64,000 nt of DNA, taken from Orientallactaga sibirica (lineage: Eukaryota > Chordata > Mammalia > Rodentia > Dipodidae). The notes beneath the pieces are model-generated. The model worked only from the letters and a program-made list of their open reading frames with translations, made no database searches and was not told where the DNA came from. A program made the translations under genes and the position numbers. Of this stretch, positions 14,201 through 28,000 are shown piece by piece. The stretch is from assembly GCA_036365145.1 (NCBI GenBank), contig JAEOAD010002858.1:100712-164711 (forward strand), written 5' to 3'. Positions within the stretch are counted from its first letter, which is position 1. The number at the start of each line of letters is the position of its first letter.

Positions 14201-15545
14201 TCTAGGAATGAGTTTCCTTTCTACCAAGATGGTTGTGTGCAGCAAGGTCAAACTTTCCTTGTTAATGTAATCTAAAAAGATGGCCAAGTTAGCAGAGTCA
14301 CCTCATTTGTAAAATAGTTTGTTGAGAAAACAAACATCTTCATTGCCGAACATTGTACTGTGTGAAAAAAGCTAATTTAGTTCAAGCATTCATTTGCTTT
14401 CCTACAAAGAAGGTTGAGTGCAGCAAGTTCAAACTTACCTTATTAATGTAATCTAAAAAGATGCACAACTTAGTAGATTGGCCTCATTTCTAAAGTAGTT
14501 TCTTTAGAAAAGAAACATCTTCAGTACGAACACTGTACTGTGTGAAATAAGTGAATTCGCTTCTAGGAATCAGTTTAATTTCTACGAAGAAGGTTGAGTG
14601 CAGCAAGTTCAAACTTTCCTTGTTAATGTAATCTAATGAGATGGCCAAGTAAGAAGATTCGCCTCATTTGTAAAGTACTTTGTTGAGGAAACAAACATCT
14701 TCATTGCCGAACATTGTACTGTGTGAAATAAGCTCATTCGGTTCTAGCAATCACTTGCTTTAATACAAAGAAGGTTGAGTGCAGCAAGTTCAACTTACCA
14801 TGTGAATGTAATCTAAAAAGATGCACAACTTAGTAGATTGGCCTCATTTCTAAAGTGGTTTCTTTAGAAAAGAAACATCTTCAGTACCGAACACTGTACT
14901 GTGTGAAATAAGTTAATTCGCTTCTAGGAATCAGTTTAATTTCTACGAAGAAGGTTGAGTCCAGCAAGTTCAAACTTTCCTTGTTAATGTAATCTCAAAA
15001 GATGGCCAAGTTAGAAGATTCGCCTCATTTGTAAAGTACTTTGTTGAGGAAACAAACATCCTCATTGCTGAACATTGTACTATGTGAAATAAGCTCATTC
15101 GGTTCTAGGAATCAGTTGCTTTCCTACAGAGAAGGTTGAGTGCAGGAAATTCAAACTTTCCATGTTAATGTAATCTAAATAGGTGGCCAAGTTAGTAGAT
15201 TCGCCTCATTTGTAAAGTAGTTTGTTGAGAAAACAAACATCATCATTGCCGAACATTGTACTGTGTGAAATAATTCAATTCGGTTCTACGAATCAGTTTC
15301 CTTTCTAAGAAGAGGGTTGAATTTAGCAAGTTCAACCTTTCTTTGTTAATGTAATCTAAAAAGATGGCCAAGTTAGTAGATTCGCCTCATTTCTAAAGCA
15401 GTTTCTTTAGAAAACAAACCTAAATTGAAACACTTTGTACTGTGTGAAATTAGCTATTTCGGTTCTAGGAATCACTTTCCTTTCTACGAAGATGGTTGAG
15501 TTTAGCAAGTTCAAACTTGCCTTGTTAATGTGCTGTAAAAAGATG
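8300..15545 (+). repeat. Higher-order repeat, about 3.80-3.82-kb period (21 monomers)
   Basis: The stretch from about 8300 to 11760 is repeated from about 12120 to 15545. The offset is 3817 bp near 8661/12478 (agttgcacaacttagtagat) and 3803 bp near 11401/15204, the change coming from extra small insertions in the first copy around 10.1-10.8 kb. Shared private variants include attgtagtgggtgaaat and ctttccaacgaagaagg. This is a different register from the 23-monomer repeat upstream. Confidence 0.88.
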
Positions 15546-18500
15546 TCCACGTTAGTAGATTTGCCTCATTGGTAAAGTAGTTTGTTGAGAAAACAAACAT
15601 CTTCATTGCCAAACATTGTACTGTGTGAAGAAAGCTAATTTAGTTCTAGTATTCAGTTGCTTTCCTACAAAGAAGGTTGAGTGCAGCCAGTTCAAACTTT
15701 CCTTGTTAATGTAATCTAAAAAGATGCACAACTTAGTAGATTGGCTTCATTTCTAAAGTAGTTTCCTTAGAAAAGAAACATCTTCAGTACCGAAAACTGT
15801 ACTGTGTGAAATAAGTTAATTCGCTTCTAAGAATCAGTTTAATTTCTACGAAGAAGGTTGAGTGCAGCAAGTTCAGACTTTCCTAGTTAATGTAATCTAA
15901 AGAGATGGCCAAGTTAGAAGATTTGCCTCATTTGTAAATTACTTTGTTGAGGAAACAAACCTCTTCATTGCCGAACATTGTACTGTGTGAAATAAGCTCA
16001 TTCGGTTCTAGGAATCAGTTGCTTTCCTACAAAGAAGGTTGAGTGCAGCAAGTTCAAACTTTCCTTGTTAATGTAATCTAAAAAGATGCACAACTTAGTA
16101 GATTGGCCTCATTTCTAAAGTAGTTTGTTTAGAAAACAAACATCTTCATTATCGAACACTGTACTATGTGAAATAAGCTAGTTCCGTTCTAGGAATCACT
16201 TGCTTTCCTACGAAGAAGGTTGAGTGCAGCAAGTTCAAACGTTCGTAGTTTGTGTAATCTAAAAAGATTTAGAAGTTAGTGGATTCGCCTCATTTCTAAA
16301 GTAGTTTCTTTAGAAAAGAAACATCTTCAGTACCGAATACTGTACTGTGTGAAATAAGTGAATTCGGTTTTAGAATCAGTTTAATTTCTACGAAGATGGT
16401 TGAGTGCAGCAAGTTCAAACTTTCCTTGTTAATGTAATCTAAAAAGATGGCCAAGTTAGTAGATTCGCCTCATTTGTAAAGTAGTTTGTTGAGAAAACAA
16501 ACATCTTCATTGCCCAACATTGTACTGTGTGAAATAAGCTCATTCGGATCTAGGAATCAGTTGCTTTCCCACAAAGAAGGTTGAGTGCAGCAAGTTCAAA
16601 CTTTCCTTGTTAATGTAATCTAAAAAGATGCACAACTTAGTAGATTGGCCTCATTTCTAAAGTAGTTTGTTGAGAAAACAAACCTCTTAATTACCGAACA
16701 CTGTACTATGTAAAATGAGCTAGTTCGGTTCTTGGAATCACTTGCTTTCCTACGAAGAAGGTTGAGTGTACCAAGGTCAAACTGTCCTAGTTTGTGTAAT
16801 CTAACAAGATGTACAAGTGAGTGGATTTGCGTCGTTTCTAAAGTGGTTTCTTTAGAAAACAAACATCTTCAGTACTGAACACTGTACGGTGTGAAATAAG
16901 TTAATTCGGTTCTAGGAATCAGTTTCCTTTCTACGAAGATGGTTGAGTGCAGCAAGTTCAAACTTTTCTTTTTAATGTAATCTAAAAAGATGGCCAAGTT
17001 AGCAGAGTCACCTCATTTGTAAAGTAGTTTGTTGAGAAAATTAACATCTTTATTGCCCAACATTTTACTGTGTGAAATAAGCTCATTCGGTTCCAGGAAT
17101 CACTTGCTTTCCTACAAAGAAGGTTGAGTGCAGCAAGTTCAAACTTTCCATGTTAATGTAATCTAAAAAGATGCACAACTTAGTAAATTGGCCTCATTTC
17201 TAAAGTAGTTTCTTTAGAAAAGAAACATCTTCAGTACCGAACACTGTAGTGTGTGAAATAAGTTAATTGGCTTCTAGGAATCAGTTTAATTTCTAAGAAG
17301 AAGGTTCAGTGCAGCAAGTTCAAACTTTCCTAGTTTGTGTCGTCTAACAAGATGTACAAGTTAGTGGATTCGTGTCGTTTCTAAAGTGGTTTCTTTAGAA
17401 AAAAACATCTTCAGTACCGAACACTGTACTGGGTGAAGTAAGTGAATTCGCTTCTAGGAATCAGTTTCCTTGCTACGAAGATGGTTGAGTGCACCAAGTT
17501 CAAACTTTCCTTGTTAATGTAATCTAAAAAGATATCCAAGTTAGTAGATTCGCCTCATTTCTAAAGTAGTTTCTTTAGAAAACAAACCTTCATTGCCAAA
17601 CATTGTACTGTGTGAAATAAGCTTTTTCGGTTCTAGGAATCAGTTTACTTTCTATGAATATGGTTGAGTTTAGCAAGTTCAAACTTTCCTTGTTAATGTG
17701 CTCTAAAAAGATGTCCAAGTTGGTAGATTTTCCTCATTGGTAAAGTAGTTTTTGAGAAAACAAACATCTTCATTGCCGAACACTGTACTGTGTGAAATAA
17801 GGTAATTCGGTTCTAGGAATCAGTTTAATTTCTCCGAAGATGGTTGAGTGCAGCAAGGTCAAACTTTCCTTGTTAATGTAATCTAAAAAGATGCACAGCT
17901 TAGTAGATTGGCCTCATTTCTAAAGTAGTTTGTTTACAAAACAAACATCTTCATTACCGAACACTATACTATGTGAAATGAGCTAGTTCGGTTCTAGGAA
18001 TCACTTGCTTTACTACGAAGAAGGTTGAGTGCAGCACGTTCAAACTTTCCTTGTTAATGTAATCTGAAAAGATGCACAACTGAGTAGATTGGCCTCATTT
18101 CTAAAGTTGTTTCTTTAGAAAAGAAACATCTTCAGTACTGAACACTGTACTGTGTGAAATAAGGTAAATAGGTCCTAGGAATCAGTTTAATTTCTAAGAA
18201 GATGGTTGAGTGCAAGTTCAAACTTTCCTTGTTAATGTAATCTAAAAAGATGGCCAAGGTAGCAGAGTCACCTCATTTGTTAAATAGTGTGTTGAGAAAA
18301 TTAACATCTTTATTGCCGAACATTGTACTGTGTGAAATAAGCACATTAGGTTCTAGGAATCAGTTGCTTTCCTACAAAGAAGGTTGAGTGCAGCAAGTTC
18401 AAACTTTCCTTGTTAATGTAATCTAAAAAGATGCACAACTTAGATGATTGGCCTCATTTCTAAAGTAGTTTGTTTCGAAAACAAACATCTTCATTCTGAA

Positions 18501-21500
18501 CACTGTACTATGTGAAATAAGCTAGTTCCGTTCTAGGAATCACTGGCTTTCCTACGAAGAAGGTTGAGTGCAGCAAGTTCAAACTTTCCTAGTTTGTGTA
18601 TTCTAACAAGATGTACTAGTTAGTTGATTCGCCTCATTTCTAAAGTAGTTTCTTTAGAAAAGAAACATCTTCAGTACCGAACACTGTACTGTGTGAAATA
18701 AGTGAATTCGCTTCTAGGAATCAGTTTAATTTCTACGAAGATGGTTGAGTGCAGTAAGTTCAAACTTTCTTTGTTAATGTAATCTAAAAAGATGGCCAAG
18801 TTAGTAGATTCGTCTCATTTGTAAAGTAGTTTGTTGAGAAAACAAACATCTTCGTTGCCAATCATTGTAGTGTGTGAAATAAGCTCATTCGGTTCTAGGA
18901 ATCAGTAGCTTTCCTACAAAGAAGGTTGAGTGCAGCAAGTTCAAACTTTCCTTGTTAATGTAATCTGAAAAGTTCCACAACTTAGTAGATTGGCCACATT
19001 TCTAAAGTAGTTTGTTTCAAAAACAAACATCTTCATTACCGAACACTATGCTATGTGAAATGAGCTAGTTCGGTTCTAGGAATCACTTGCTTTCCTACGA
19101 AGAAGGTTGAGTGCAGCAATTTCAAACTTTCCTCATTTGTGTAATCTAACAAGATTTACAAGTTGGTGGATTCGGGTCGTTTCTAAAGTGGTTTCCTTAT
19201 AGAACAAACATCTTCAGTTGTGAACACTGTACTGTGCGAAATAAGTTAATTCGGTTCTAGGAATGAGTTTCCTTTCTACGAAGATGGTTGAGTGCAGCAA
19301 GTTAAAACTTTCTTTGTTAATGTAATCTAAAAAGATGGCCAAGTTTTCAGAGTCACCTCATTTGTAAAGTAGTTTGTTGAGAAAATTAACATCTTTATTG
19401 CCGAACATTGTACTGTGTGAAATAAGCTCATTCGGTTCTAGGAATCACTTGCTTTCCTACAAAGAAGGTGGAGTGCAGCAAGTTCAAACTTTCCTTGTTA
19501 ATGTAATCTTAAAAGATGCACAACTTAGTAGATTGGCCTCATTTCTAAAGTAGTTTCTTTCGAAAAGAAACATCTTCAGTACCGAACACTGTACTGTGTG
19601 AAATAAGTTAATTCGCTTCTAGGAATCAGTGTAATTTCTATGAAGAAGGTTGAGTGCAGCAAGCTCAAAATTTCCTTGTTAATGTAAGCTAAAAAGATGG
19701 CCAAGTTAGAAGATTCGCCTGATTTGTAAAGTACTTTGTTGTGAAAAGAAACATTTTCATTATGGAACTTTGTACTGTGTGAAATAAGCTCATTCGGTTC
19801 TAGGAATCACTTGCTTTACTACAAGGAAGGTTGAGTGCAGCAAGTTCAAACTTTCCCTGTTAATGTAATCTGAAAAGATGAACAACTTAGTAGATTGGCC
19901 TCATTTCTAAAGTAGTTTGTTTAGAAAACAAACATCTTCATTACCGAACACTGTACAGTGTGAAATAAGTTAATTCGCTTCTAAGAATCAGTTTAATTTC
20001 TACGAAGAAGATTGAGTGCAGCAAGTTCAAACTTTCCTTGTTAATGTAATCTAAAAAGATGGCCAAGTTAGAAGATTCGCCTCATTTGTAATGTACTTTA
20101 TTGAGAAAACAAACATCTTCATTGCCAAACACTGTATTGTGTGAAATAAGCTCATTCGGTTCTAGGAATCAGTTGCTTTCCTACAAAGAAGGTTGAGTGC
20201 AGCAAGTTCAAACTTTTCTTGTTAATGTAACCTGAAAAGATGCACAACTTAGTAGATTGGCCTCATTTCTAAAGTAGTTTGTTTAGATAACAGACATCTT
20301 CATTACCGAACACTGTACTGTGTGAAATAAGCTCATTCGGTTCTAGGACTCAGTAGCTTTCCCTACGAAGAATGTTGAGTGCAGCAAATTCAAACTTTCC
20401 TAGATTGCTTAATCTAACAAGATGTACAAGTTAGTGCATTTGACTCATTTCTAAAGTAGTTTCTTTAGAAAAGAAACAACTTTAGTACTGAACACTGTAC
20501 TGTGTGAAATAAGGTAAGTAGGTTCTAGGAATCAGTTTAATTTCTAAGAAGATGGTTGAGTGCAGCAAGTTCAAACTTCCCTAGTTAATGTAATCTAAAA
20601 AGATGGCCAAGTTAGCAGAGTCACCTCATTTGTAAAATAGTTTGTTGAGAAAACAAACATCTTCATTGCCGAACATTGTACTGTGTGAAATAATCTCATT
20701 CGGTTCTGGGAATCACTTGCGTTCCTACAAAGAAGGTTGAGTGCAGCAGGTTCAAACTTTCCTTATTAATGTAATCTGAAAAGTTGCACAACTTAGTAGA
20801 TTGGCCTCATTTCTAAAGTAGTTTCTTTAGAAAGGAAACATCTTCAATACCGAACACTGTACTGTGTGAAATAAGTTAATTCGCTTCTGGGAATTAGTTT
20901 AATTTCTACGAAGAAGGCTGAGTGCAGCAAGTTCAAACTTTCCTTGTTAATGTAATCTAAAAAGATGCACAACTTACTAGATTGGCCTCATTTCTAAAGC
21001 AGTTTCTTTAGAAAAGAAACATCTTCAATACCGAACACTGTACAGTGTGAAATAAGTTAATTCGCTTCTAGGAATCAGTTTAATTTCTACGAAGAAGGTT
21101 GAGTGCAGCAAGTTCAAACATTCCTTGTTAATGTAATCTAAAAAGATGGCCAAGTTAGAAGACTCGCTTCATTTGGAAAGTACTTTTTTGAGAAAAAAAA
21201 CATCTTCATTGCCGAACATTGTACTGTGTTAAATAAGCTCATTCGTTCTAGGAATCAGTTGCTTTCCTACAAAGAAGGTTGAGTGAAGCAAGTTCAAACT
21301 TTCCTTGTTAATGTAATCTAAAAAGATGCACAACTTAGTAGATTGGCCTCATTTCTAAAGTAGTTTGTTTACAAAACAAACAACTTCATTACCGTACACT
21401 ATATTATGTGAAATGAGCTAGTTCGGTTCTAGGAATCACTTGCTTTCCTACGAAGAAGGTCGAGTGCAGCAAGTTCAAACTTTCCTCGTTTGTGTAATCT

Positions 21501-22254
21501 AACAAGATTTAAAAGTTAGTGGATTCGCGTCATTTCTAAAGTGGTTTCCTTATAAAACAAACATCTTCAGTACTGAACACTGTACTGTGTGAAATAAGTT
21601 AATTCGGTTTTAGGAATCAGTTTCCTTTGTACGAAGATGGTTGAGTGCAGCAAGTTCAAACTTTCCTTGTTAATGTAATCTAAAAAGATGGCAAAGTTAG
21701 CAGAGTCACCTGGTTTGTAAAGTAGTTTGTTGAGAAAATTAACATCTTTACTGTCGAACATTGTACTGTGTGAAATAAGCTCATTCATTTCTAGGAATCA
21801 CTTGCTTTCCTACAAAAAAGGTTGAGTGCAGCAAGTTCAAACTTTCCTTGTTAATGTATTCTAAAAAGATGGCCAAGTTAGTAGATTCGCCTCACTTGTA
21901 AAGTAGTTTGTTGAGGAAACAAACATCTTCATTGCCGAACATTGTACTGTGTGAAATAAGCTCATTCAGTTCTAGGAATCAGTTGCGTTCCTACAAAGAA
22001 GGTTGAGTGCAGCAAGTTCAAACTTACCTTGTTAATGTAATCTGAAAAGATGCACAACTTAGTAGATTGGCCTCATTTCTAACGTAGTTTGTTTAGAAAA
22101 CAAACATCTTCATTTCCGAACACTGTACTATGTGAAATAAGCTAGTTCTGTTCTAGGAATCACTTGCTTTCCTACGAAGAAGATTGAGTGCAGCAAGTTC
22201 ACACTTTCCTTGTTTGTGTAATCTAACAAGATATACAAGTTAGTGGATTCGCCT

Positions 22255-25010
22255 CATTTCTAAAGTAGTTTCTTTAGAAAAGAAACATCTTCAGTACCGA
22301 ACACTGTACTGTGTGAAATGAGTTAATTCGCTTCTAGGAATCAGTTTAATTTCTACGAAGATGGTTGAGTGCAGCAGGTATAAAGTTTCCTAGTTTGTGT
22401 AATCTCACAAGATGTACAAGTTACTGGATTCGTGTCATTTCTACATTAATTTCTTTAGAAAACAAACATCTTCAGTACTGAACACTGTACTGTGTGAAAT
22501 AAGTTAATTCGGTTCTAGGAATCAGTATCCTTTCTAAGAAGGTGGTTGAGTTTAGCAAGTTCAAACTTTCCTTGTTAATGTAATCTAAAAAGATGTCCAA
22601 GTTAGTAGATTTGGCTCATTTCTAAAGTAGTTTCTTTAGAAAACAAACCTAAATTGGCAAACTTTGTACTGTGTGAAATAAGCTAATTCGGTTCTAGGAA
22701 TCAGTTTAATTTCTATGAAGATGGTTGAGTTTAGCAAGTTCAAACTTTCCTTGTTAATGTGATCTAAGAAGTTGTCAAAGTTAGTAGATTTGCCTCATTG
22801 GTAAAGTAGTTTGTTGAAAAAACAAACATCTTCATTGCCAAACATTGTTCTGTGTGAAATAAGCTCATTCAGTTGTAGGAATCAGTTGCTTTCCTACAAA
22901 GAAGGTTGAGTGCTGCAAGTTCAAACTTTCCTTATTAATGTAATCTGAAAAGATGCACAACTTAGTAGATTGGCCTCATTTCTAACGTAGTTTGTTTACA
23001 AAACAAACATCATCAATACCGAACACTATACTATGTGAAATGACCTAGTTCGGTTCTAGGAATCACTTGCTTTCCTACGAAGAAGGTTGAGTGCAGCAAG
23101 TTCAAACTTTGCTAATTGGTGTAATCTAACAAGATGTCCAAGGTAGTGCATTCGGCTCATTTCTAAAGTAGTTTCTTTAGAAAAGAAACATCTTCAGTAC
23201 TGAACACTGTACTGTGTGAAATAAGGTAAATCGGTTCTAGGAATCAGTTTAATTTCTACGAAGATGGTTGAGTGCAGCAAGTTCAAACTTTCCTTGTTAA
23301 TGTAATCTAAAAAGATGCACAACTTAGTAGATTGGCCTCATTTCTAAAGTAGTTTGTTTAGAAAAAAAAAATCTTCATTACCGAACACTGTACTATGTGA
23401 AATAAGCTAGTTCCGTTCTAGGAATCACTTGCTTTCCTACAAAGAAGGTTGAGTGCAGCAAGTTCAAACTTTCCTAGTTTGTGTAATATAACAAGATGTA
23501 CAAGTTAGTGGATTCGCCTCATTTCTAAAGTAGTTTCTTTAGAAAAGAAACATCTTCAGTACCGAACACTGTACTGTGTGAAATAAGTGAATTCGCTTCT
23601 AGGAATCAGTTTAATTCTATGCAGTGCAGCAAGTTCAAACTTTCCTCGTTTGTGTAATCTAACAAGATTTACAAGTTAGTGGATTCGCGTCATTTCTAAA
23701 GCGGTTTTCTTATAAAACAAACATCTTCCGTAGTGAACATTGTACTGTGTGAAATAAGTTAATTCGGTTCTAGGAATCACTTTCCTTTCTACGAAGATGG
23801 TTGAGTGCAGCAAGTTCAAACTTTCCTTGTTAATGTAATCTAAAAAGATGGCCAAGTCGGCAGGGTCACCTCATGTGTAAAGTAGTTTGTTGAGAAAATT
23901 ATCACCTTTATTGCCGAACATTGGACTGTGTGAAATAAGCTCATTCGGTTCTAGGAATCACTTGCTTTCCTACAAAGATGGTTGACTGCACCAAGTTCAA
24001 ACTTACCTTGTTAATGTAATCGAAAAAGATGCACAACTTAGCAGATTGGCCTCATTTCTAAAGTAGTTTCTTTAGAAAAGAAACATCTTCAGTACCGAAC
24101 ACTGTGCTGTGTGAAATAAGTGAATTCGCTTCCAGGAATCACTTTAATTTCTACAAAGATGGTTGAGTACAGCAATTTCAAACTTTCCTTGTTAATGTAA
24201 TCTAAAAAGATGGCCAAGTTAGTAGATTCGGCTCATTTGTAAAGTAGTTTGTTGAGAAAATTAACAACTTTATTGCCGAACATTGTACTGTGTTATAAGC
24301 TCATTCGGTTCTAGGAATCACTTGCTTTCCTACAAAGAAGGTTGAGTGCAGCAAGTTCAAACTTTCCTTGTTAATGGAATCTAAAAAGATGTACAACTTA
24401 GTAGATTGGCCTCATTTCTAAAGTAGTTTCTTTAGAAAAGAAACATCTTCAATACCGAACACTGTACTGTGTGAAATGAGTTAATTCGCTTTCTAGGAAT
24501 CAGTTTAATTTTCTACGAAGATGGTTGAGTGCAGCAGGTATAAAGTTTCCTAGTTTGTGTAATCTCACAAGATGTACAAGTTACTGGATTCGTGTCATTT
24601 CTACATTAATTTCTTTAGAAAACAAACATCTTCAGTACTGAACACTGTACTGTGTGAAATAAGTTAATTCGGTTCTAGGAATCAGTATCCTTTCTAAGAA
24701 GGTGGTTGAGTTTAGCAAGTTCAAACTTTCCTTGTTAATGTAATCTAAAAAGATGTCCAAGTTAGTAGATTCGGCTCATTTCTAAAGTAGTTTCTTTAGA
24801 AAACAAACCTAAATTGGCAAACTTTGTACTGTGTGAAATAAGCTAATTCAGTTCTAGGAATCAGTTTAATTTCTATGAAGATGGTTGAGTTTAGCAAGTT
24901 CAAACTTTCCTTGTTAATGTGATCTAAGAAGTTGTCAAAGTTAGTAGATTTGCCTCATTGGTAAAGTAGTTTGTTGAGAAAACAAACATCTTCATTGCCG
25001 AACATTGTAC
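22255..25010 (+). repeat. Duplicated satellite segment with 2160-bp offset (12 monomers)
   Basis: A segment of about 575 bp at 22255-22830 recurs at 24415-24990 with an offset of exactly 2160 bp. It is marked by the unusual sequence gcaggtataaagtttcctag and by ctacattaatttctttag. Flanking monomers on either side do not match at that offset, so only about three monomers were copied. Confidence 0.85.
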
Positions 25011-28000
25011 TGTGTGTAAAAAGCTAATTCGGTTCTAGAATTCAGTTGCTTTCCTACAAAGAAGGTTGAGTGCAGCTAGTTCAAACTTTCCTTGTTAATG
25101 TAATCTATAAAGATGCACAACGTAGTAGATTGGCCTCATTTCTAAAGTACTTTGTTTAGAAAAGAAACATCTTCAGTACCGAACACTGTACTGTGTGAAA
25201 TAAGTTAATTCGCTTCTAGGAATCAGTTTAATTTCTACGAAGAAGGTTGAGTGCAGCAAGTTCAAAATCTCCTAGTTTGTGTAATCTAAGAAGATGTACA
25301 AGTTAGTGCATTTGCCTCATTTCTAAAGTAGTTTCTTTAGATAAGAAACATTTTCAGTACCGAACACTGTACTGTGTGAAATAAGGTAATTTGTTTTTGG
25401 ATTCAGTTGAATTTCTACGAAGATGGTTGAGTGCAGGAAGTTCAAACTTTCCTTGTTAATGTAATCTAAAAAGATGCACAACTTAGTAGATTGGCCTCAT
25501 TCCTAAAGTAGTGTCTTTAGAAAAGAAACATCTTCAGTACCGAACACTGTACAGTGTGAAATAAGTTAGTTCCCTTCTAGGAATCAGTTTAATTTCTACG
25601 AAGAAGGTTGAGTGCAGCAAGTTCAAACTTTCCTTGTTAACGTAATCTAAAAAGATGGCCAAGTTAGAAGATTGGCCTCATTTGTAAAGTACTTTGTTGA
25701 GAAAAGAAACATCTTCATTGCCGAACATTTTACTGTCTGAAATAAGCTCATTCGGTTCTAGGAGTCAGTTGCTTTCCTACAAAGAAGGTTGAGTGCAGCA
25801 AGTTCAAACTTTCCTTGTTAATGTAATCTAAAAAGATGGCCAAGTTAGAAGATTCGCCTCATTTGTAAAGTACTTTGTTGATAAAAAAAACAACTTAATT
25901 GCCGAACACTGTACTGTGAGAAATAAGCTCTTTCGGTTCTAGGAATCAGTTGCTTTCCTACAAAGAAGGTTGAGTGCAGCAAGTTCAAACTTTCCGTGTT
26001 AATGTAATCTAAAAAGATGCACAACTTAGTAGATTGGCCTCATTTCTAAAGTACTTTGTTTAGAAAACAAACATCTTCATTACCAAACACTGTACTATGT
26101 GAAATAAGCTAGTTCCGTTCTAGGAATCACTTGCTTTCCTATGAAGAAGGTTGAGTCCAGCAAGTTCAACTTTCCTAGTTTGTGTAATCTAACAATATGT
26201 ACAAGTTAGTGGATTCGCCTCCTTTCTAATGTAGTTTCTTTAGAAAAGAAACATCTTCAGTACCGAACACTGTACTGTGTGAAATAAGTGAATTCGCTTC
26301 TAGGAATCAGTTCAATTTCTATAAAGATGGTTGAGTGCAGGAAGTTCAAACTTTCCTAGTTAATGTAATATAAAAGGTGGCAAAGTTAATAGATTCGCCA
26401 CATTTGTAAAGTAGTTTGTTGAGAAAACAAACATCTTCATTGCCAAACATTGTACTGTGTGAAATAAGCTCATTCGGTTTTTATCTGTTGTTTTTCTATA
26501 AAGAAGGTTGAGTGCAGCAAGTTCAATTTTTCCTTGTTAATGTAATCTGTAAAGATGCACAACTTAGTAGATTGGCCTCATTTCTAAAGTAGTTTGTTTA
26601 CAAAACAAACATCTTCATTACCGAACACTATACTATGTGAAATGAGCTAGTTCCGTTCTTGGAATCACTTGCTTTCCTACGAATAAGGTTGAGTGCAGCA
26701 AGTTCAAACTTTCCTAGTTTGTGTAATCTAACAAGATGTACAAGTTAGTGCATTCGCCTCATTTCTAAAGTAGTTTCTTTAGAAAAGAAACATCTTCAGT
26801 ACTGAACACTGTACTGTGTGAAATAAGGTAAATCTGTTTTAGGAATCAGATTAATTTCTACGAAGATGGTTGAGTGCAGCAAGTTCAAACTTCCCTTGTT
26901 AATGTAATCTAAAAACATGCACAACTTAGTAGATTGGCCTCATTTCTAAAGTAGTTTGTTTGCAAAACAAACATCTTCATTACCGAAAACTATACTATGT
27001 GAAATGAGCTAGTTCGGTTCTAGGAATCACTTACTTTCCTACGAAGAAGGATGAGTGTAGCCAGTTCAAACTATCCTCGTTTGTGTAATCTAACAAGATG
27101 TACAAGCTAGTGGATTCGTGTCATTTCTAAAGTGGTTTCTTTAGAAAACAAAGATCTTCAGTCCTGAACACTGTACTGTGTGAAATAACTTAATTCGGTT
27201 CTAGGAATCAGTTTCCTTTCTATAAAGATGGTTGAGTGCAGCAAGTTCAAACTTTCCTTGTTAATGTAATCTAAAAAGATGTCCAAGTTAGCAGAGTCAC
27301 CTCATTTGTAAAATAGTGTGTTGAGAAAACAAACATCTTCATTGCCGAACATTGTACTGTGTGAAATAACCTCATTCGGTCCTGGGAATCACTTTCTTTC
27401 CTACAAAGAAGGTTGAGTTTAGCAAGTTCAAACTTACCTTTTTATTGTAATCTAAAAAGATGCAAAACTTAGTAGATTGGCCTCATTTCTAAAGTAGTTT
27501 ATTTAGAAAAGAAATATCATCAATACCGAACACTGTACTGTGTGAAATAAGTTAATTCCTTCTGGGAATCAGTTTAATTTCTACGAAGAAGGCTGAGTGC
27601 AGCAAGTTAAAACTTTCCTTGTTAATGTAATCTAAAAAGATGGCCAAGTTAGTCGATTCGCCTCATTTGTAATGTAGTTTGTTGAGGAAACGAACATCTT
27701 CATTGCCGAACATAGTACTGTGTGAAATAAGCTCATTCGGTCCTAGGAATCAGTTGCTTTCCTACAAAGAAGGTTGAGTGCAGCAAGTTCAAACTTTCCT
27801 TGTTAATGTAATCTGAAAAGATGCACAACTTAGTAGATTTGCCTCATTTCTAAAGTAGTTTGTTTAGAGAACAAACATCTTCATTACCGAACACTGTACT
27901 ATGTGAAATAAGCTAGTCCCGTTCTAGGAATCACTTGCTTTCCTACGAAGAAGGTTGAGTGCAGCAAGTTCAAACTTGCCTAGTTTGTGTAATCTAACAA

